This document shows, piece after piece, positions 1-9,227 of a stretch of DNA of 64,000 nucleotides. The notes beneath the pieces were generated by a model that was not told where the DNA came from, made no database searches, and saw only the letters and a program-made list of their open reading frames with translations. Every line of letters begins with the position of its first letter. Position 1 is the stretch's first letter. The translations under genes were made by a program, and so were the position numbers. The DNA lies in contig CAIXRH010000252.1 of assembly GCA_903921785.1 (NCBI GenBank), forward strand, positions 1 through 64,000, given 5' to 3'. This DNA comes from an uncultured Pseudomonadota bacterium (GTDB lineage: Bacteria > Myxococcota_A > UBA796 > SXON01).

Positions 1-512
1 ACGGTGCCGAGGATCACGTCGCGGACGGCGCCGGACTCCCGCGCCTCCAGGGCGCGGATCGCCTCGGGGGCGAGCAAGGCGGTGAGCGACGCGAGGTTCT
101 TCCGCCCGCGCTCTTCGTGGGCGCGGACGAAGACGAGCCGGGCGAAGTCGAGGAACAGGACCTCGGAGAAGGTGGGGTCGCGCCGGAGGAGCTCGGCGCG
201 GTCAGCCGCCGAGGAGCGGGGAGGCGGCGCCAGCGGCCGCGCGGGACCGCGAACCACCGTGCGGTCGAACTGCGTTCCCGCCTTCTGCGACTGGAGCATC
301 ACCCAAGCGACCACCACCACGATGAGCACCGGGATGCCGATGACGGGGTGGGAGAAGACCAGCCAGATGAGCAGGCGGAAGATCGCGTCTCCCCCGCCGC
401 CGTCTCCGCCGCCGCCCGAGTAGCCGCCGCCGTCCCCCCCGCCGCCCGAGAACCCGCCGCCGCCGCCTGCGCGGGCAAGGGCCTCGCCGACGAACAGGAG
501 GAGGGCCGTCAC
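1..512 (-). CDS. Tim44-like domain membrane protein (partial, runs off left edge)
   Basis: The reading frame begins at a GTG (510-512) whose last two bases are shared with the TGA stop of the TPM gene upstream, a typical coupled GTGA overlap. No stop is reached before base 1, so about 170 residues are visible. They show a short hydrophobic N-terminus, two glycine/serine-rich blocks (roughly residues 15-40), one strongly hydrophobic segment (about 45-68) and a soluble part with the LLRRDPTF pattern. This order (signal/TM, Gly-rich stretch, TM, Tim44-like domain) is known from bacterial Tim44-like proteins. Function in bacteria is not established; membrane association is likely. Pairing with a TPM protein supports a joint membrane role. 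The family call rests on architecture and could be wrong; that it is a real gene is well supported by coupling and codon pattern. Confidence 0.7.
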   Translation of the reverse strand, partial: MTALLLFVGEALARAGGGGGFSGGGGDGGGYSGGGGDGGGGDAIFRLLIWLVFSHPVIGIPVLIVVVVAWVMLQSQKAGTQFDRTVVRGPARPLAPPPRSSAADRAELLRRDPTFSEVLFLDFARLVFVRAHEERGRKNLASLTALLAPEAIRALEARESGAVRDVILGT

Positions 513-1114
513 GCCCGCACCCGAGGCGCGTCGTCGACTTCGTTGGGGTTGTCGCCCTCCACGGGCGGCACGTGGGTGGCGAGCAGATCGCCGAGGCGGC
601 GTAGTCCGCCGACGAGCTCATCGAGGGAGCCGGCGCGCAGGTCGAGATCGGCGAGGGCCGCACCCGGCACGCGGCCGAGGATGCCCTGGTCGGGGAGGAC
701 CTCCACCCGCGCCTCCAGGCTGCTCACGAACACCAGGACGCCGGTGCGCCGCCGGGTTCCGTGCACCGTCTCCTGCACGAACACGGCTTCGGCGGCCTCC
801 CGGACCTGCGCCTGCATCCGCCGTTTGCCGGCGAGCAGCCGAGTGAGCGGCGCCGAACGCGCGACGGTGAAGCCGGCGATGGCGGCGGCGATCGCCGCGT
901 ACACCGGGAAGAGCACCCCTGCGAACTCCCACGGCGCCCAGGCGAGGAGCCCGAGCGCGACCAACGAGCAGCCCAGCGCGGCGGCCCACGCGAGGTCCCG
1001 GTAGCTGCCGGAGCGCCCGACCACGACCACGACGATCTCGGCGTCGGAGCGCCGCTCGATCGCGCCCACCGACTCGGTGACGGCGGGAGAGAAGCGGGGG
1101 TCGAGGTGCAGCAC
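509..1114 (-). CDS. TPM domain integral membrane protein
   Basis: A 201-residue protein starting at GTG 1112-1114. Residues 1-34 (ending in a run of valines) and about 105-150 resemble the two halves of the TPM (YgcG/TPM_phosphatase) fold, split by two transmembrane segments at about 40-59 and 64-85. TPM proteins are usually membrane-anchored extracytoplasmic domains linked to repair or assembly of membrane complexes; a phosphatase activity has been reported only for some plant members. The stop overlaps the start of the Tim44-like gene by four bases, so the two are one transcriptional unit. A TAACGT hexamer six bases before the GTG argues for a leaderless transcript and supports this start over any downstream one. 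Confidence 0.75.
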   Translation of the reverse strand: MLHLDPRFSPAVTESVGAIERRSDAEIVVVVVGRSGSYRDLAWAAALGCSLVALGLLAWAPWEFAGVLFPVYAAIAAAIAGFTVARSAPLTRLLAGKRRMQAQVREAAEAVFVQETVHGTRRRTGVLVFVSSLEARVEVLPDQGILGRVPGAALADLDLRAGSLDELVGGLRRLGDLLATHVPPVEGDNPNEVDDAPRVRA

Positions 1115-1120
1115 GTCCGC

Positions 1121-1126
1121 ACGTTA
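1121..1126 (-). promoter_or_regulatory. -10 like hexamer TAACGT, leaderless start
   Basis: Read on the minus strand, TAACGT is followed by six bases and then the GTG start of the TPM gene. A transcript starting about seven bases after the hexamer would begin at the start codon itself. The same spacing recurs at nine other starts in this window. Confidence 0.5.
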
Positions 1127-1302
1127 TCCGACCCGGCGCCGCGATGCGCCGCAGCTCCCGCCCGCGTCCGGACCGGGCCCCGCGCATCGCCCAGATGAAA
1201 TTGGAGACCTGAAAGGCCCGCAACGGCGTTGTACGCCCGCTCAAGGAGCCGCGCGCCGGTGCCGATCCGATACACTCGATCGTACCGGTGGGCGGAGCCA
1301 GC

Positions 1303-2673
1303 ATGGGCCACGTCGTCGAGCACCAGGGACGCCTTGTCCGCACGGACGGCCGCGAGGTCGCAGCGGGCCGCTTTGACCTGCGTTTCCGCCTCCACCTGCA
1401 CCGGGACGGGCCGGGGCTGGTGTGGGAGGAGGTTCACCCTGGGGTACGGGTGAGCGTGGGGGGCGCGTACTCGGTGCTCCTCGGCGCGTTTGAGGACCTG
1501 GAGGCACAACATTTCGCCGAGCCCCGCTGGCTCGGCATCTACGTGGAACGGGAGGGGGTGAGCAGCGAGGTCGGGGAGCGGGTGCAACTGGCGGGGACCG
1601 CCGTTCGGTTGGAAGAAGGGCTGCTGTCGCTGCACGCGCGGCTGGACGCGGCCGAGGCCCATCCGCCGCGCGCGCTCAGCTCCGCCGCGGGCGGGGACGT
1701 GCCGGCCCGAAAGCGGATCGTCACCCTTCATCGGCGCGTCAAACGCCTGGAGTCGGGCGGGGCGGTCGCGCCCCTCGCGGAGCGCCTGAACCTGCTCGAA
1801 GCGCGGCTCGCGCGTCTGGATGACGAAGACCGCGGCCGGGTGACCCACCTCGAGGACGAGCTCGACGACCTCGTCGGCCGCGATGGCGACCTCATCGATC
1901 TCACCGAGCGGATCGAGGCGTTGGAGAAGGGGCACGGCGGGCCGATGCGCCTCGCCCGTGCCGACGCCGAGATCGAAGCGCGGGCCGAGGCCGCCGAGGC
2001 CCTGACCCGCGCGCTCCGTCGGGAATTGATCGTGCTGCAAGCCGAGGTCGCGGCGTTGGCGGAGCGGGTCGCCCATCCGCCGGCCCCGCCCCCGGCGCCG
2101 CCGCCGCCGGAGGTCCTCCCGGGGCCGCTCACGGTGCAGCGGGGCGGCCTGCACGTGGCGGGTGGCGGGCTGCTCGTTCACGACGTGGAGGGGCGCCTCG
2201 CCGGAGCGAGCAAGCGCGAGGGTACGCTGCTGGTGAATTCGCGCGCGGGCGGCGATGTGCTGGTGGGCAACAAGGAGAGCGGCAGCGTCGCGGTGACCGT
2301 GTCGTTGCGCGCCGCGCGGGCGACCGGGGTTTCCCGTACCCTGGCGATCCGCCTCGGCGGGGAAGCCTCGCCGGGAGACGTGGTGGTGCTGGATTCCAGG
2401 AAGAAGGCGCCGACCGTGCGGCTCGCCGCGCCGGGGGAGGCGCCGCTGGGCGTGGTGGTGGAGCGCGCGGGCGTGGAGCTGGGCGAGGGGGCCGTGGTGG
2501 TGGCCATCGCCGGGCTGGTGCGGGTGCGCGTCTCCGGCGCAGTCGCGGCTGGAGCGTGGTTGGAAGCCGGAGAAGCGGGCGCCGCCCGCGCCGGGGAGGG
2601 CCCCGGACTGGGGCGGGCGCTGGCGGCCGTCGGCGGCGAGGGCGGGACGGTGGACGTGGTGATCGGCCGCTGA
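1303..2673 (+). CDS. Fibre-like coiled-coil protein of unknown function
   Basis: A 456-residue protein. ATG 1303 is chosen over an in-frame GTG at 1288 because GGAG sits five bases upstream of it, and a TACACT hexamer (1271-1276) would give a leader of about 20 nt. Residues 1-100 form a compact beta-rich domain opening with a QGRL pattern; residues about 130-260 are heptad-rich coiled coil; a proline stretch follows at about 265; the last 110 residues contain GDVVVLDS and VVAIAGLVRVRVSG, a pattern seen in C-terminal domains of many large fibre- and spike-like bacterial proteins. No signal peptide is visible. It may be a structural or contractile-apparatus-associated fibre, but no neighbour supports that. 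Function unknown; gene well supported. Confidence 0.65.
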   Translation: MGHVVEHQGRLVRTDGREVAAGRFDLRFRLHLHRDGPGLVWEEVHPGVRVSVGGAYSVLLGAFEDLEAQHFAEPRWLGIYVEREGVSSEVGERVQLAGTAVRLEEGLLSLHARLDAAEAHPPRALSSAAGGDVPARKRIVTLHRRVKRLESGGAVAPLAERLNLLEARLARLDDEDRGRVTHLEDELDDLVGRDGDLIDLTERIEALEKGHGGPMRLARADAEIEARAEAAEALTRALRRELIVLQAEVAALAERVAHPPAPPPAPPPPEVLPGPLTVQRGGLHVAGGGLLVHDVEGRLAGASKREGTLLVNSRAGGDVLVGNKESGSVAVTVSLRAARATGVSRTLAIRLGGEASPGDVVVLDSRKKAPTVRLAAPGEAPLGVVVERAGVELGEGAVVVAIAGLVRVRVSGAVAAGAWLEAGEAGAARAGEGPGLGRALAAVGGEGGTVDVVIGR

Positions 2674-2853
2674 GGCGCCGTGTCGGGCGGGCAGGCCGCG
2701 CGCGGGCGGCGAGAGGCCGGGTGGGCTCGGTCGTGGCGCGTCGGGGCCGGCGTTCTCCCCGTCCACACGCGAAACCACTTGGAGGATCCGCGGCCGTGCG
2801 GGTACCGTCTGTTGCGCCTTCGGTCCCCAGGCCGTCCCGCGCCCGGGGTCCCG

Positions 2854-4872
2854 ATGGTTTTGCCGCTGCTCGCGCTCCTCGCCTGCGACGCCGATGCCCC
2901 GGCGTGCGGCGCTGGCCGCTGGACCGACCTCGACGGCGATGGGTGGGGCGGCGCGGAAGCGAGTTGCGACGAGGCCGGCGCCGTCGACCAGGGCGGAGAT
3001 TGTGATGACGCCGACGCGGACGTCCACCCCGAGGCCGCCGAAGGCTGCGACGGCGTGGACCACGATTGTGATGGGAAGCCCGGCGCCGCTTCCGACGTGT
3101 CCACCTGGTACGCCGACAAGGATGGTGACGGCTTCGGGGACCCCGGCGCGGCGACGGCCGGGTGTGCGGCGCCGTCCGGCATGGTTGCGGACGCGACCGA
3201 CTGCGACGACACCGACTACACCATCCACCCCGACGCCGACGAACGTTGCAACACGCTCGACGACGACTGCGACGGCGCTGTGGACGAGGACGCCGGCACG
3301 GAGTGGTGGCCCGACGACGACGGCGACGGCCACGCCGGGATCGGCGGGCCGCCGATCCTCGCCTGCGAAGCGCCAGACGGCGCGCGGGCCACCGCCGACG
3401 ACTGCGACGACGGCGACGCCACGGTGCACCCCGGCGCCGACGACGCCTGCGGGGACGGCGTGGACAGCGACTGCGACGGGGTCTCCGCCGCGTGTCGGTA
3501 CGAAGGGGAGATCGCGGCCCGCGACGCGGACATGATCTGGGAGGGCCCGGGCGACTTCGGCTTCGGGGCGCAGGAGGGGATGGTCCAGGACCTCGACGGC
3601 GACGGGTTCGACGACGTGGTCACCTCCACGCCCGGCAGCGGGGGCGACGGCGGGGGCGTCGGGGCTTCGTGGCCGGGAATGGCGTGGATCCTCTACGGCG
3701 GCGCCGGCCTCGGCGGCTTCGCCAGCGCGGCGGGCGCCCCCGGCTTCTCCCTCGACGCGTGCCTCGAAGACATCGTGAGCGCCGGCGACGTGGACGGCGA
3801 CGGCCTCGGCGACCTCCTCGCCGCCGGCTCCTGCGACGACGCCGGCGGCTCCGGCCACGGCGAGGCGTGGCTCCTCTACGGCTCCACCACCCGGCTCGCC
3901 TCAGGCAACCCCGACCTCTCCACCCTCTCCCCCGTCGTCTTCACCGGCGCGTTGGAGTGGGGCTACGCCGGCCACTCCATGGCGTCGGGCGACTTCGACG
4001 GGGACGGCCTGTCCGATCCGGTCATCGCCCAACCGGGGACGCTGAGCCCCGCCGTCTCCCTGCTTTTCGGGCGGAACGGCCGGTGGACCGGCACCGAGCG
4101 GCTCAGCGCTGCGCCCACGATCGTGGGCCCCAACTGGTCCGGCTTCGGGCTGGGGTCGCTGACCAGCTCCGACGGGTCGGGCCTCGCGGCGCTCGACCTC
4201 GATGGCGATGGCCTCGACGAGCTGGCCGTCGGCGCCGCGAGCTGGCCCGGGACCGCCGGCTGGGTCACCGCGCGTGGCGCGGTCTACCTGTTCGCCGACC
4301 TGGGCGCCGGGTTCGACGCCATGGACGCCGACGCCGACGCGACCGCCCGCATCCTCGGCACGCCCGACGCCGACGCCTACACCTGGTTCGGCGGCGCCGT
4401 CGCCGACGCGGGCGACGTGGACGGCGACGGCCTGCACGACCTCGTGGTCGGGGACATCGAGGACGACCGGGGCGGGACCTTCGCTGGCGCCGTCCGGGTG
4501 TTCTACGGGCGGGCCGGCGGCTACCATGGCGACTCTTCGGCGGCGGACGCCGAGGTGGACATCGTCGGCACCGCGGGCACCATGGCGGGGACCACGGTGG
4601 AGGGGGTGGGCGACCTCGACCGCGACGGGTTCGACGACCTCGCCTTCTCGGGGGGCGGGGTGGTGCTGTTCTACGGGAGCCCGTACCTCGCGGGCACCTG
4701 GCTCGCGGCGGACGCCGACGCCCGGATCGTGGGCGACGGGACCGACGCGTTCGGTCGGAGCATCTCCGGCGGCGGGGACCTCAACGGCGACGGCACGCCG
4801 GACTTCGTGGCGGGCACGGCCTACGCCGGCTCGGGTGGTGAACTCTACGCGTTTCTGGGAGGCGGATCGTGA
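2854..4872 (+). CDS. MopE-type metal-binding and FG-GAP repeat lipoprotein
   Basis: A 672-residue exported lipoprotein. The start ATG 2854 gives a short signal peptide ending in the lipobox LLAC, so the cysteine at about residue 15 would be lipidated. Residues about 25-215 hold three MopE-type repeats with the CDD-D-HP-A-E-CDG-D-DCDG pattern, acidic, cysteine-paired and predicted to bind Ca2+ or other metals. The rest (about 225-670) carries repeated DxDGDGxxDxxV elements typical of FG-GAP/integrin-type beta-propellers. Such proteins are surface-exposed and common in Myxococcota and related lineages. The stop is coupled to the next lipoprotein through TGATG. Binding partner unknown; an adhesion or matrix role is inference. 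In-frame sequence upstream of 2854 lacks features of a real N-terminus. Confidence 0.85.
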   Translation: MVLPLLALLACDADAPACGAGRWTDLDGDGWGGAEASCDEAGAVDQGGDCDDADADVHPEAAEGCDGVDHDCDGKPGAASDVSTWYADKDGDGFGDPGAATAGCAAPSGMVADATDCDDTDYTIHPDADERCNTLDDDCDGAVDEDAGTEWWPDDDGDGHAGIGGPPILACEAPDGARATADDCDDGDATVHPGADDACGDGVDSDCDGVSAACRYEGEIAARDADMIWEGPGDFGFGAQEGMVQDLDGDGFDDVVTSTPGSGGDGGGVGASWPGMAWILYGGAGLGGFASAAGAPGFSLDACLEDIVSAGDVDGDGLGDLLAAGSCDDAGGSGHGEAWLLYGSTTRLASGNPDLSTLSPVVFTGALEWGYAGHSMASGDFDGDGLSDPVIAQPGTLSPAVSLLFGRNGRWTGTERLSAAPTIVGPNWSGFGLGSLTSSDGSGLAALDLDGDGLDELAVGAASWPGTAGWVTARGAVYLFADLGAGFDAMDADADATARILGTPDADAYTWFGGAVADAGDVDGDGLHDLVVGDIEDDRGGTFAGAVRVFYGRAGGYHGDSSAADAEVDIVGTAGTMAGTTVEGVGDLDRDGFDDLAFSGGGVVLFYGSPYLAGTWLAADADARIVGDGTDAFGRSISGGGDLNGDGTPDFVAGTAYAGSGGELYAFLGGGS

Positions 4873-6320
4873 TGCGCTCGTTCTGGTTGACCTTGGGCCT
4901 CCTCGGCTGCGCTCCCGCCGCCACCGACACCGCCGCCGGCTCGGGCGCCGATCCGGACACCGCGGCGGACTCCGGCTCCGCGGGCGACAGCGGCGTGATC
5001 GGTCACCCGCCTTCCCGGGCGCAGGTCGCCATCGACCCGGCCGCCCCGCCCGCCGGCGTGGACCTCGCCGCGGTGATCGTGACGGCCGCCACCGACCCGG
5101 ACGGCGACGCTCTGACCTACCGCTACGCGTGGACCGAGGACGGCGCGGCGCGCGCCGAGTTGACGGAGGCCACCGTGCCCGGGGCGGAGACCGTCGACGG
5201 AGAGGTCTGGGCGGTCTCGGTCATCGCGACGGACGGGGTGAACGACGGCTCCCCGGCCACCGCCTCCGTGACCGTGGGCAACCCGCCCCCCGTCGCCTTC
5301 ACCCTCTCGTTCGACCCCGCGGAGCCCGTGCGCGGGGACGACCTCACCCTGGTCTTCACCCCGACCCCCTCCGACCCCAACGGCGATCCGCTCACCCAGA
5401 CCATCACCTGGTACCGCGACGGCGTGGAGGACCCGCTGCTCGCGGACAGCACGACGGTGGACGGGCGCTCGTTGTCCGGCGGCACCACGCTCCGGGCGGT
5501 GGCCAGCGAATCCGACGGGTACAACGCGCCGGTGGTGGCCGAGGTCAGCGTGACGATCGTTGGGGAGCCGCCGAGCTTGAGCCACCCGGAGATCTCCCCT
5601 GCCACCCCCGTGGACGACGACGACCTCGTGGTCACCGCCACCGCGATCGATCCCGACGGCGGCACCCCAACCCTGAGCTACGCCTGGTTCCGCGACGGGG
5701 TGGCCGCGGCCGACGTCGGCGACGTGGACACCGTACCGGCCGCCGCGACGACCGTCGGGGAGACCTGGTACGTCGTGGTCACCGCCAGCGACGGCACGGA
5801 CGCCACCGCCGACACCTCCGACAGCGTGGAGATCAGCGCCTTGAACGGGCGGCGGATCGTCCGCAACCTCACGGCCACGATCGCGCCGGACGGCAGCACC
5901 GTGGAGGGGACGTGGCAGACCGACCTCCTCGCGAACACCAGCTACGGCGCCGGGGACTGCACGCTTTTGTGGACGTTCGTGGGCTCCGACTCGCCGGCGG
6001 CGTGCCCGAGCTGCGACTACTCGTTCAAGACGACCACCACGCTCGACCCGAGCTCGGTCATCCGCAGCGGTACCTACTGCTCCCGGTGGGAGGCCGACGG
6101 CACCGGCGACCTCCGGTACACCACCGGGTCCGGGTACTTCGAGTCGTCGAACCTGTTCGGGTACTACGGCGACGTGATGTCGTTCACGGGCACCAACACC
6201 CGGAGTTACACCTATGGCGGCACCCGCACGTACGTGGATGACTACTCGGTCTCCTCCACGGTGGACGCCGCTGGGTACACCACGATCTACGCGTATGAGT
6301 ACTTCTTGAGGACGTACTGA
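4872..6320 (+). CDS. Surface lipoprotein with Ig-like/PKD-like repeats
   Basis: A 482-residue lipoprotein whose ATG overlaps the previous stop (TGATG), so it is co-transcribed and translationally coupled with the MopE/FG-GAP lipoprotein. The signal peptide ends in LLGC (cysteine near residue 13) and is followed by an Asp/Thr/Ala/Gly-rich linker to about residue 45. Three repeats of about 95 residues follow, each with a DPDGD or DPNGD element, a Y-x-W or W-Y-R-D-G-V strand and a VTV strand, resembling cadherin-like or PKD-type beta sandwiches. The last 140 residues hold two cysteine pairs and many aromatic residues and match no family I recognise. Likely surface adhesion or display. Confidence 0.8.
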   Translation: MRSFWLTLGLLGCAPAATDTAAGSGADPDTAADSGSAGDSGVIGHPPSRAQVAIDPAAPPAGVDLAAVIVTAATDPDGDALTYRYAWTEDGAARAELTEATVPGAETVDGEVWAVSVIATDGVNDGSPATASVTVGNPPPVAFTLSFDPAEPVRGDDLTLVFTPTPSDPNGDPLTQTITWYRDGVEDPLLADSTTVDGRSLSGGTTLRAVASESDGYNAPVVAEVSVTIVGEPPSLSHPEISPATPVDDDDLVVTATAIDPDGGTPTLSYAWFRDGVAAADVGDVDTVPAAATTVGETWYVVVTASDGTDATADTSDSVEISALNGRRIVRNLTATIAPDGSTVEGTWQTDLLANTSYGAGDCTLLWTFVGSDSPAACPSCDYSFKTTTTLDPSSVIRSGTYCSRWEADGTGDLRYTTGSGYFESSNLFGYYGDVMSFTGTNTRSYTYGGTRTYVDDYSVSSTVDAAGYTTIYAYEYFLRTY

Positions 6321-6330
6321 TACGGTCCGC

Positions 6331-7722
6331 TCACCCCAGCGTGTCCACCCGGAACCGCATCCCCTTGATCCGCCCCTGCCGCAGCGCCGCAACGGCGGCA
6401 TCGGCGCCTGCGGCCGCGACCGCCACGTAAGAGAAGCGGTCGTGGATCTCGATCTTGCCGACGCTCCCGGCGGCGAGGCCGGCGCCGCCCACCTCCGGGG
6501 GGCCGGTGAGCGCCCCGAGGATGTCGCCGGGGCGCAGCTTGTCCTTGCGGCCGCCGCCCACGAAGATCGTGCGCATGCTCGCCACCGACGCCGCCACCGC
6601 GGGGGCAGGGAGCGGGGACAACGGAATGTCGAGGCCGAGCTCTGCGGCGATGCGCGCGAGCCGCTCCTGCTCCCGGGAGGAGACCAGCGCCACCGCGAGC
6701 CCCGGCTGACCCGCCCGACCGGTGCGCCCGGTCCGGTGGACGTAGGCGTCCGCCTTCGGGGGGAGCTCGTAGTTGACCACCATGTCGAGCCCGAGCACGT
6801 CGATGCCCCGGGCGGCGACGTCGGTGGCGACGAGCACCCGGACGCTCCCGTTGCGCAGCCGGGCCATGATCCGGTCGCGGTCGGGCTGCTCGAGGTCGCC
6901 GTGCAGCTCGCCGGCGCTGAACCCCGCTGCGGTGAGGGCCGCCGCCACCCGTTTCACCGACTCCTTGAAGTTCCCGAAGACGATCGCCGACCCCGGATCG
7001 TGGGCGCGCAAGACCGAGAGCAGCGCGTCGAGGCGCGCGTCGGGCTCGGCGAGGTGCGCGTGGTGGAGGATCTCCAGCGGCTCCCCCGGGAGCACGATCG
7101 AGGCGGGGTTTCGCAGCCAGGTGTCGCTGAGCTCCTGCACGTTCTTGGGGAAGGTGGCGGAGAAGAAGACGGTCTGGCGGTCCTCGGGGAGCCCGTCGAG
7201 GATCTGCACCACCTGGTCTTCGAAGCCGAGGTCGAGCATGCGGTCGGCCTCGTCGAGCACCACCATCGCCAGGGCGTCGGGCCGCATGGCGCCGCGCTCG
7301 AACATCTCCAGGCAGCGTCCCGGCGTGCCCACCACCACGTGGACGCCCTGCTCCAGCGACTGTCGTTGGGTCCAGCCGGGTTGTCCCCCGCATACCTCAA
7401 GGATGCGCACACCCGCCATGCACCGGGCGGCCTTGCGCAGCTCCGTGGTCACCTGGGTGGCGAGCTCGCGCGTGGGGCAGAGCACGAGCGCCTGGAGGCG
7501 GCGATCGCGCAGGTCCGGATTCAGGCGCTGAAGGAGCGGCAGGCCGTAGGCGAAGGTCTTCCCGCTCCCGGTGCGTGACTGGCCGAGCACGTCCCGGCCC
7601 TCCAGCAAGAGCGGGATGCACTGGGCCTGCACCGGGGTGGGGACGGTGAACCCCAGCTTCCCGAGCGCCTCCTGCAGCGGGGCGAGGAGCGGGAGCTCGG
7701 CGAAGGTGGACGGCGTGGACAT
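6331..7722 (-). CDS. dbpA: ATP-dependent DEAD-box RNA helicase DbpA
   Basis: A 463-residue DEAD-box helicase starting at ATG 7720-7722; in-frame codons upstream lack helicase homology. Motifs appear in order: Q motif (residues 7-36), Walker A SRTGSGKT (49-56), PTRELATQ (83-90), GTPGR (132-136), DEAD (157-160), SAT (188-190), HGDL (274-277), ATDVAARG (299-306) and HRTGRTGR (329-336). The last 75 residues match the DbpA RNA-binding domain that recognises hairpin 92 of 23S rRNA, which separates DbpA from RhlE and SrmB. Role: remodelling of 23S rRNA during 50S subunit assembly. It converges on the Ig-like lipoprotein with ten bases between the stops, and no terminator hairpin is visible there. 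Confidence 0.93.
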   Translation of the reverse strand: MSTPSTFAELPLLAPLQEALGKLGFTVPTPVQAQCIPLLLEGRDVLGQSRTGSGKTFAYGLPLLQRLNPDLRDRRLQALVLCPTRELATQVTTELRKAARCMAGVRILEVCGGQPGWTQRQSLEQGVHVVVGTPGRCLEMFERGAMRPDALAMVVLDEADRMLDLGFEDQVVQILDGLPEDRQTVFFSATFPKNVQELSDTWLRNPASIVLPGEPLEILHHAHLAEPDARLDALLSVLRAHDPGSAIVFGNFKESVKRVAAALTAAGFSAGELHGDLEQPDRDRIMARLRNGSVRVLVATDVAARGIDVLGLDMVVNYELPPKADAYVHRTGRTGRAGQPGLAVALVSSREQERLARIAAELGLDIPLSPLPAPAVAASVASMRTIFVGGGRKDKLRPGDILGALTGPPEVGGAGLAAGSVGKIEIHDRFSYVAVAAAGADAAVAALRQGRIKGMRFRVDTLG

Positions 7723-7785
7723 CCGGGCCCTTAGCCCGGGGGCCGGAGGTGGGGGCGAGGGTGTCGAGGGGCGGGTGGTGCCCCA

Positions 7786-7852
7786 CCGGCTTGCCGCCCG
7801 GCACGCGTCGGCGGTCGAGGTGCCGCGGTCGGCGAGAATGGCGGGGCGGGCG
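7786..7852 (+). repeat. Dispersed intergenic repeat, copy A
   Basis: A 67-bp intergenic stretch that matches, in inverted orientation, the stretch 48450-48515 at about 58 of 66 positions with one gap. The core is TCGGCGGTCGAGG and the 3' part is GGTCGGCGAGAATGGCGG. The ends contain CCGCC/GGCGG complementary runs, so the element can fold back on itself. Confidence 0.6.
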
Positions 7853-7945
7853 GTGGAGGGGTCGGAGCGCGCGGAGGCCAAGGAACCCCGAGGGTGATGC
7901 GGTCACAGGGGGCGTTCCTTGGGCCCCAGCCTCCCCGACCGCCCC

Positions 7946-8656
7946 CTAAAGCTCCGTCTCGCTCGTGCCGGCCCCCGGGCCGTCCACCACCTCGATCGTG
8001 CCGAACGTCCGCGCCTCCGGCGCGTGGGTGACCACGGAGCGCACCGTGGTGCCGAACAGCGCGAGGTCGGAGCTCAGCAGGAAGCCGTTGCTGTCCACCA
8101 CGAATTCGGCGCTGCCCGCCTCGCCCTTCAGCGAGTACCGCGTGCCAGGCACCGGTTTTCCCCCGATCTTGACCGTGGTCGCCTCCCCAGCGGAGAGCGT
8201 GCCCGTGAGCACCCCGCCGGTTTCGGCCACCAGGACCCCCACCGGACCGGCATCCGTCAAAAGACGGGTGCGGCCAGGATCGAACAGGTCCAACGTGGTG
8301 AAGTGGACGTCCCGCGCCTTCAGCGTGGACTCGTGGACGCCGTCGTTGTCGGCGATCACCAGCTGCCAGCCGCCGTCGGGCGCTTCGATGCCTTGCACCT
8401 CGCTCACCGCGCCGCCCACCTGGATGGAGGTGGTGAAGGTGGCGCCGCGCGGGCTCGACTGGCCCGACTGCCGGCAGTTCACTGCGCCCAGCGGCAGGTC
8501 CGCCTTGGTGAGCACGCTGAGGATGCGGCGTTCACCGTCCTCTCGCGGGAGGTAGCGCACGGTGACGGTGCGGTCGCCCACGTCGTGCCCGCCCACCACC
8601 ACGTCGTAGGTGAGGGTGGACTCGTCGGCGAAGGCGAGCGCGAAGACCAGCAACAT
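7946..8656 (-). CDS. Exported protein, possible DUF3108/DUF6134-like beta-barrel domain
   Basis: A 236-residue protein with a very short hydrophobic N-terminus (residues 1-10, ending AFA) that can act as a signal peptide. The mature part is beta-rich with the opening YDVVVGGHDVGDRTVTVRY, a pattern like that of DUF3108/DUF6134 proteins of the bacterial envelope. No catalytic motif is visible and only one cysteine occurs. It stands alone: dbpA starts 223 bases downstream on the same strand and a GNAT gene ends 57 bases upstream. Upstream, a TTAGTG hexamer eight bases from the ATG is a weak version of the leaderless pattern seen elsewhere. Function unknown. Confidence 0.7.
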   Translation of the reverse strand: MLLVFALAFADESTLTYDVVVGGHDVGDRTVTVRYLPREDGERRILSVLTKADLPLGAVNCRQSGQSSPRGATFTTSIQVGGAVSEVQGIEAPDGGWQLVIADNDGVHESTLKARDVHFTTLDLFDPGRTRLLTDAGPVGVLVAETGGVLTGTLSAGEATTVKIGGKPVPGTRYSLKGEAGSAEFVVDSNGFLLSSDLALFGTTVRSVVTHAPEARTFGTIEVVDGPGAGTSETEL

Positions 8657-8713
8657 CGTGCGTGCACTAACCGGCGACCGGCGCCACGTCGGCGCGGAAC
8701 GAATCTTGACGCG

Positions 8714-9163
8714 TCAATCTTTCCGGAAGTAACGTTCCACGGACCCGTCGGGGTCGGTGAGGACCCGCACCGAGCCGGACACGAAGCCCTCCGATCGGTA
8801 GAGCTGGTGGGCGCCCCGGAAGCGTACGTCGCTCCAGAGCTCGGTCCAGGCGGCATCGCCGAAGGTGCAGAGCTCCCGGAGGAGCAGCCGCGCGAGCCCG
8901 AGCCGGCGACCGCGCGGCGCCACGTACATCCGCTTGATCACCCGCGCCGCGCCGTTGGGCAGGACGGCGCCGGTGGCGAGGAGCCCCTCCGCGTCCTCGA
9001 TCACCAGGAAACACCCCGGCGCGTAGGTGGCCACCACGTCCAGGAGGTCGTCCTCAAAGGCGAGGTCGAACTCCAGGCCGTGTTCCTCGTAGATCACCCG
9101 AATGTGGTCGGCGACGGGGTCGTCGGCGTGGGCGGGGCGGAGCGTGAGGCCGGGCGGGAGCAC
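8714..9163 (-). CDS. GNAT family N-acetyltransferase
   Basis: A 149-residue acetyltransferase starting at GTG 9161-9163. Earlier in-frame starts exist, but the extra residues look like non-coding translation and would overlap the neighbour on the other strand. The acetyl-CoA binding motif A is visible as KRMYVAPRGRRLGLARLLL (residues about 74-92), with the usual R/Q-x-x-G-x-G/A arrangement slightly altered, and the motif B region contains LYRSEGF. The N-terminal LRPAHADD strand is also typical. The substrate cannot be read from sequence. It is divergent from a small exported protein and probably a single-gene unit. Nothing suggests a toxin-antitoxin pair. Confidence 0.85.
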   Translation of the reverse strand: MLPPGLTLRPAHADDPVADHIRVIYEEHGLEFDLAFEDDLLDVVATYAPGCFLVIEDAEGLLATGAVLPNGAARVIKRMYVAPRGRRLGLARLLLRELCTFGDAAWTELWSDVRFRGAHQLYRSEGFVSGSVRVLTDPDGSVERYFRKD

Positions 9164-9227
9164 GCGCCCGGGTAACCGTGTGTCGGGGCGTCGTCGCCGG
9201 CCGTCGGTCGCCCGGATACCGGTCCGC

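Noticed and set aside
724-3858. Open frame of over 1000 codons on the minus strand
   Set aside because: It lies opposite three well-supported genes and its translation is Val/Ala/Arg-rich without domain structure; long antisense frames are expected at this GC content.
7723-7881. 53-residue N-terminal extension of DbpA
   Set aside because: The extension is Pro/Arg/Ala-rich, overlaps a dispersed repeat, and the Q motif begins normally from the ATG at 7722.
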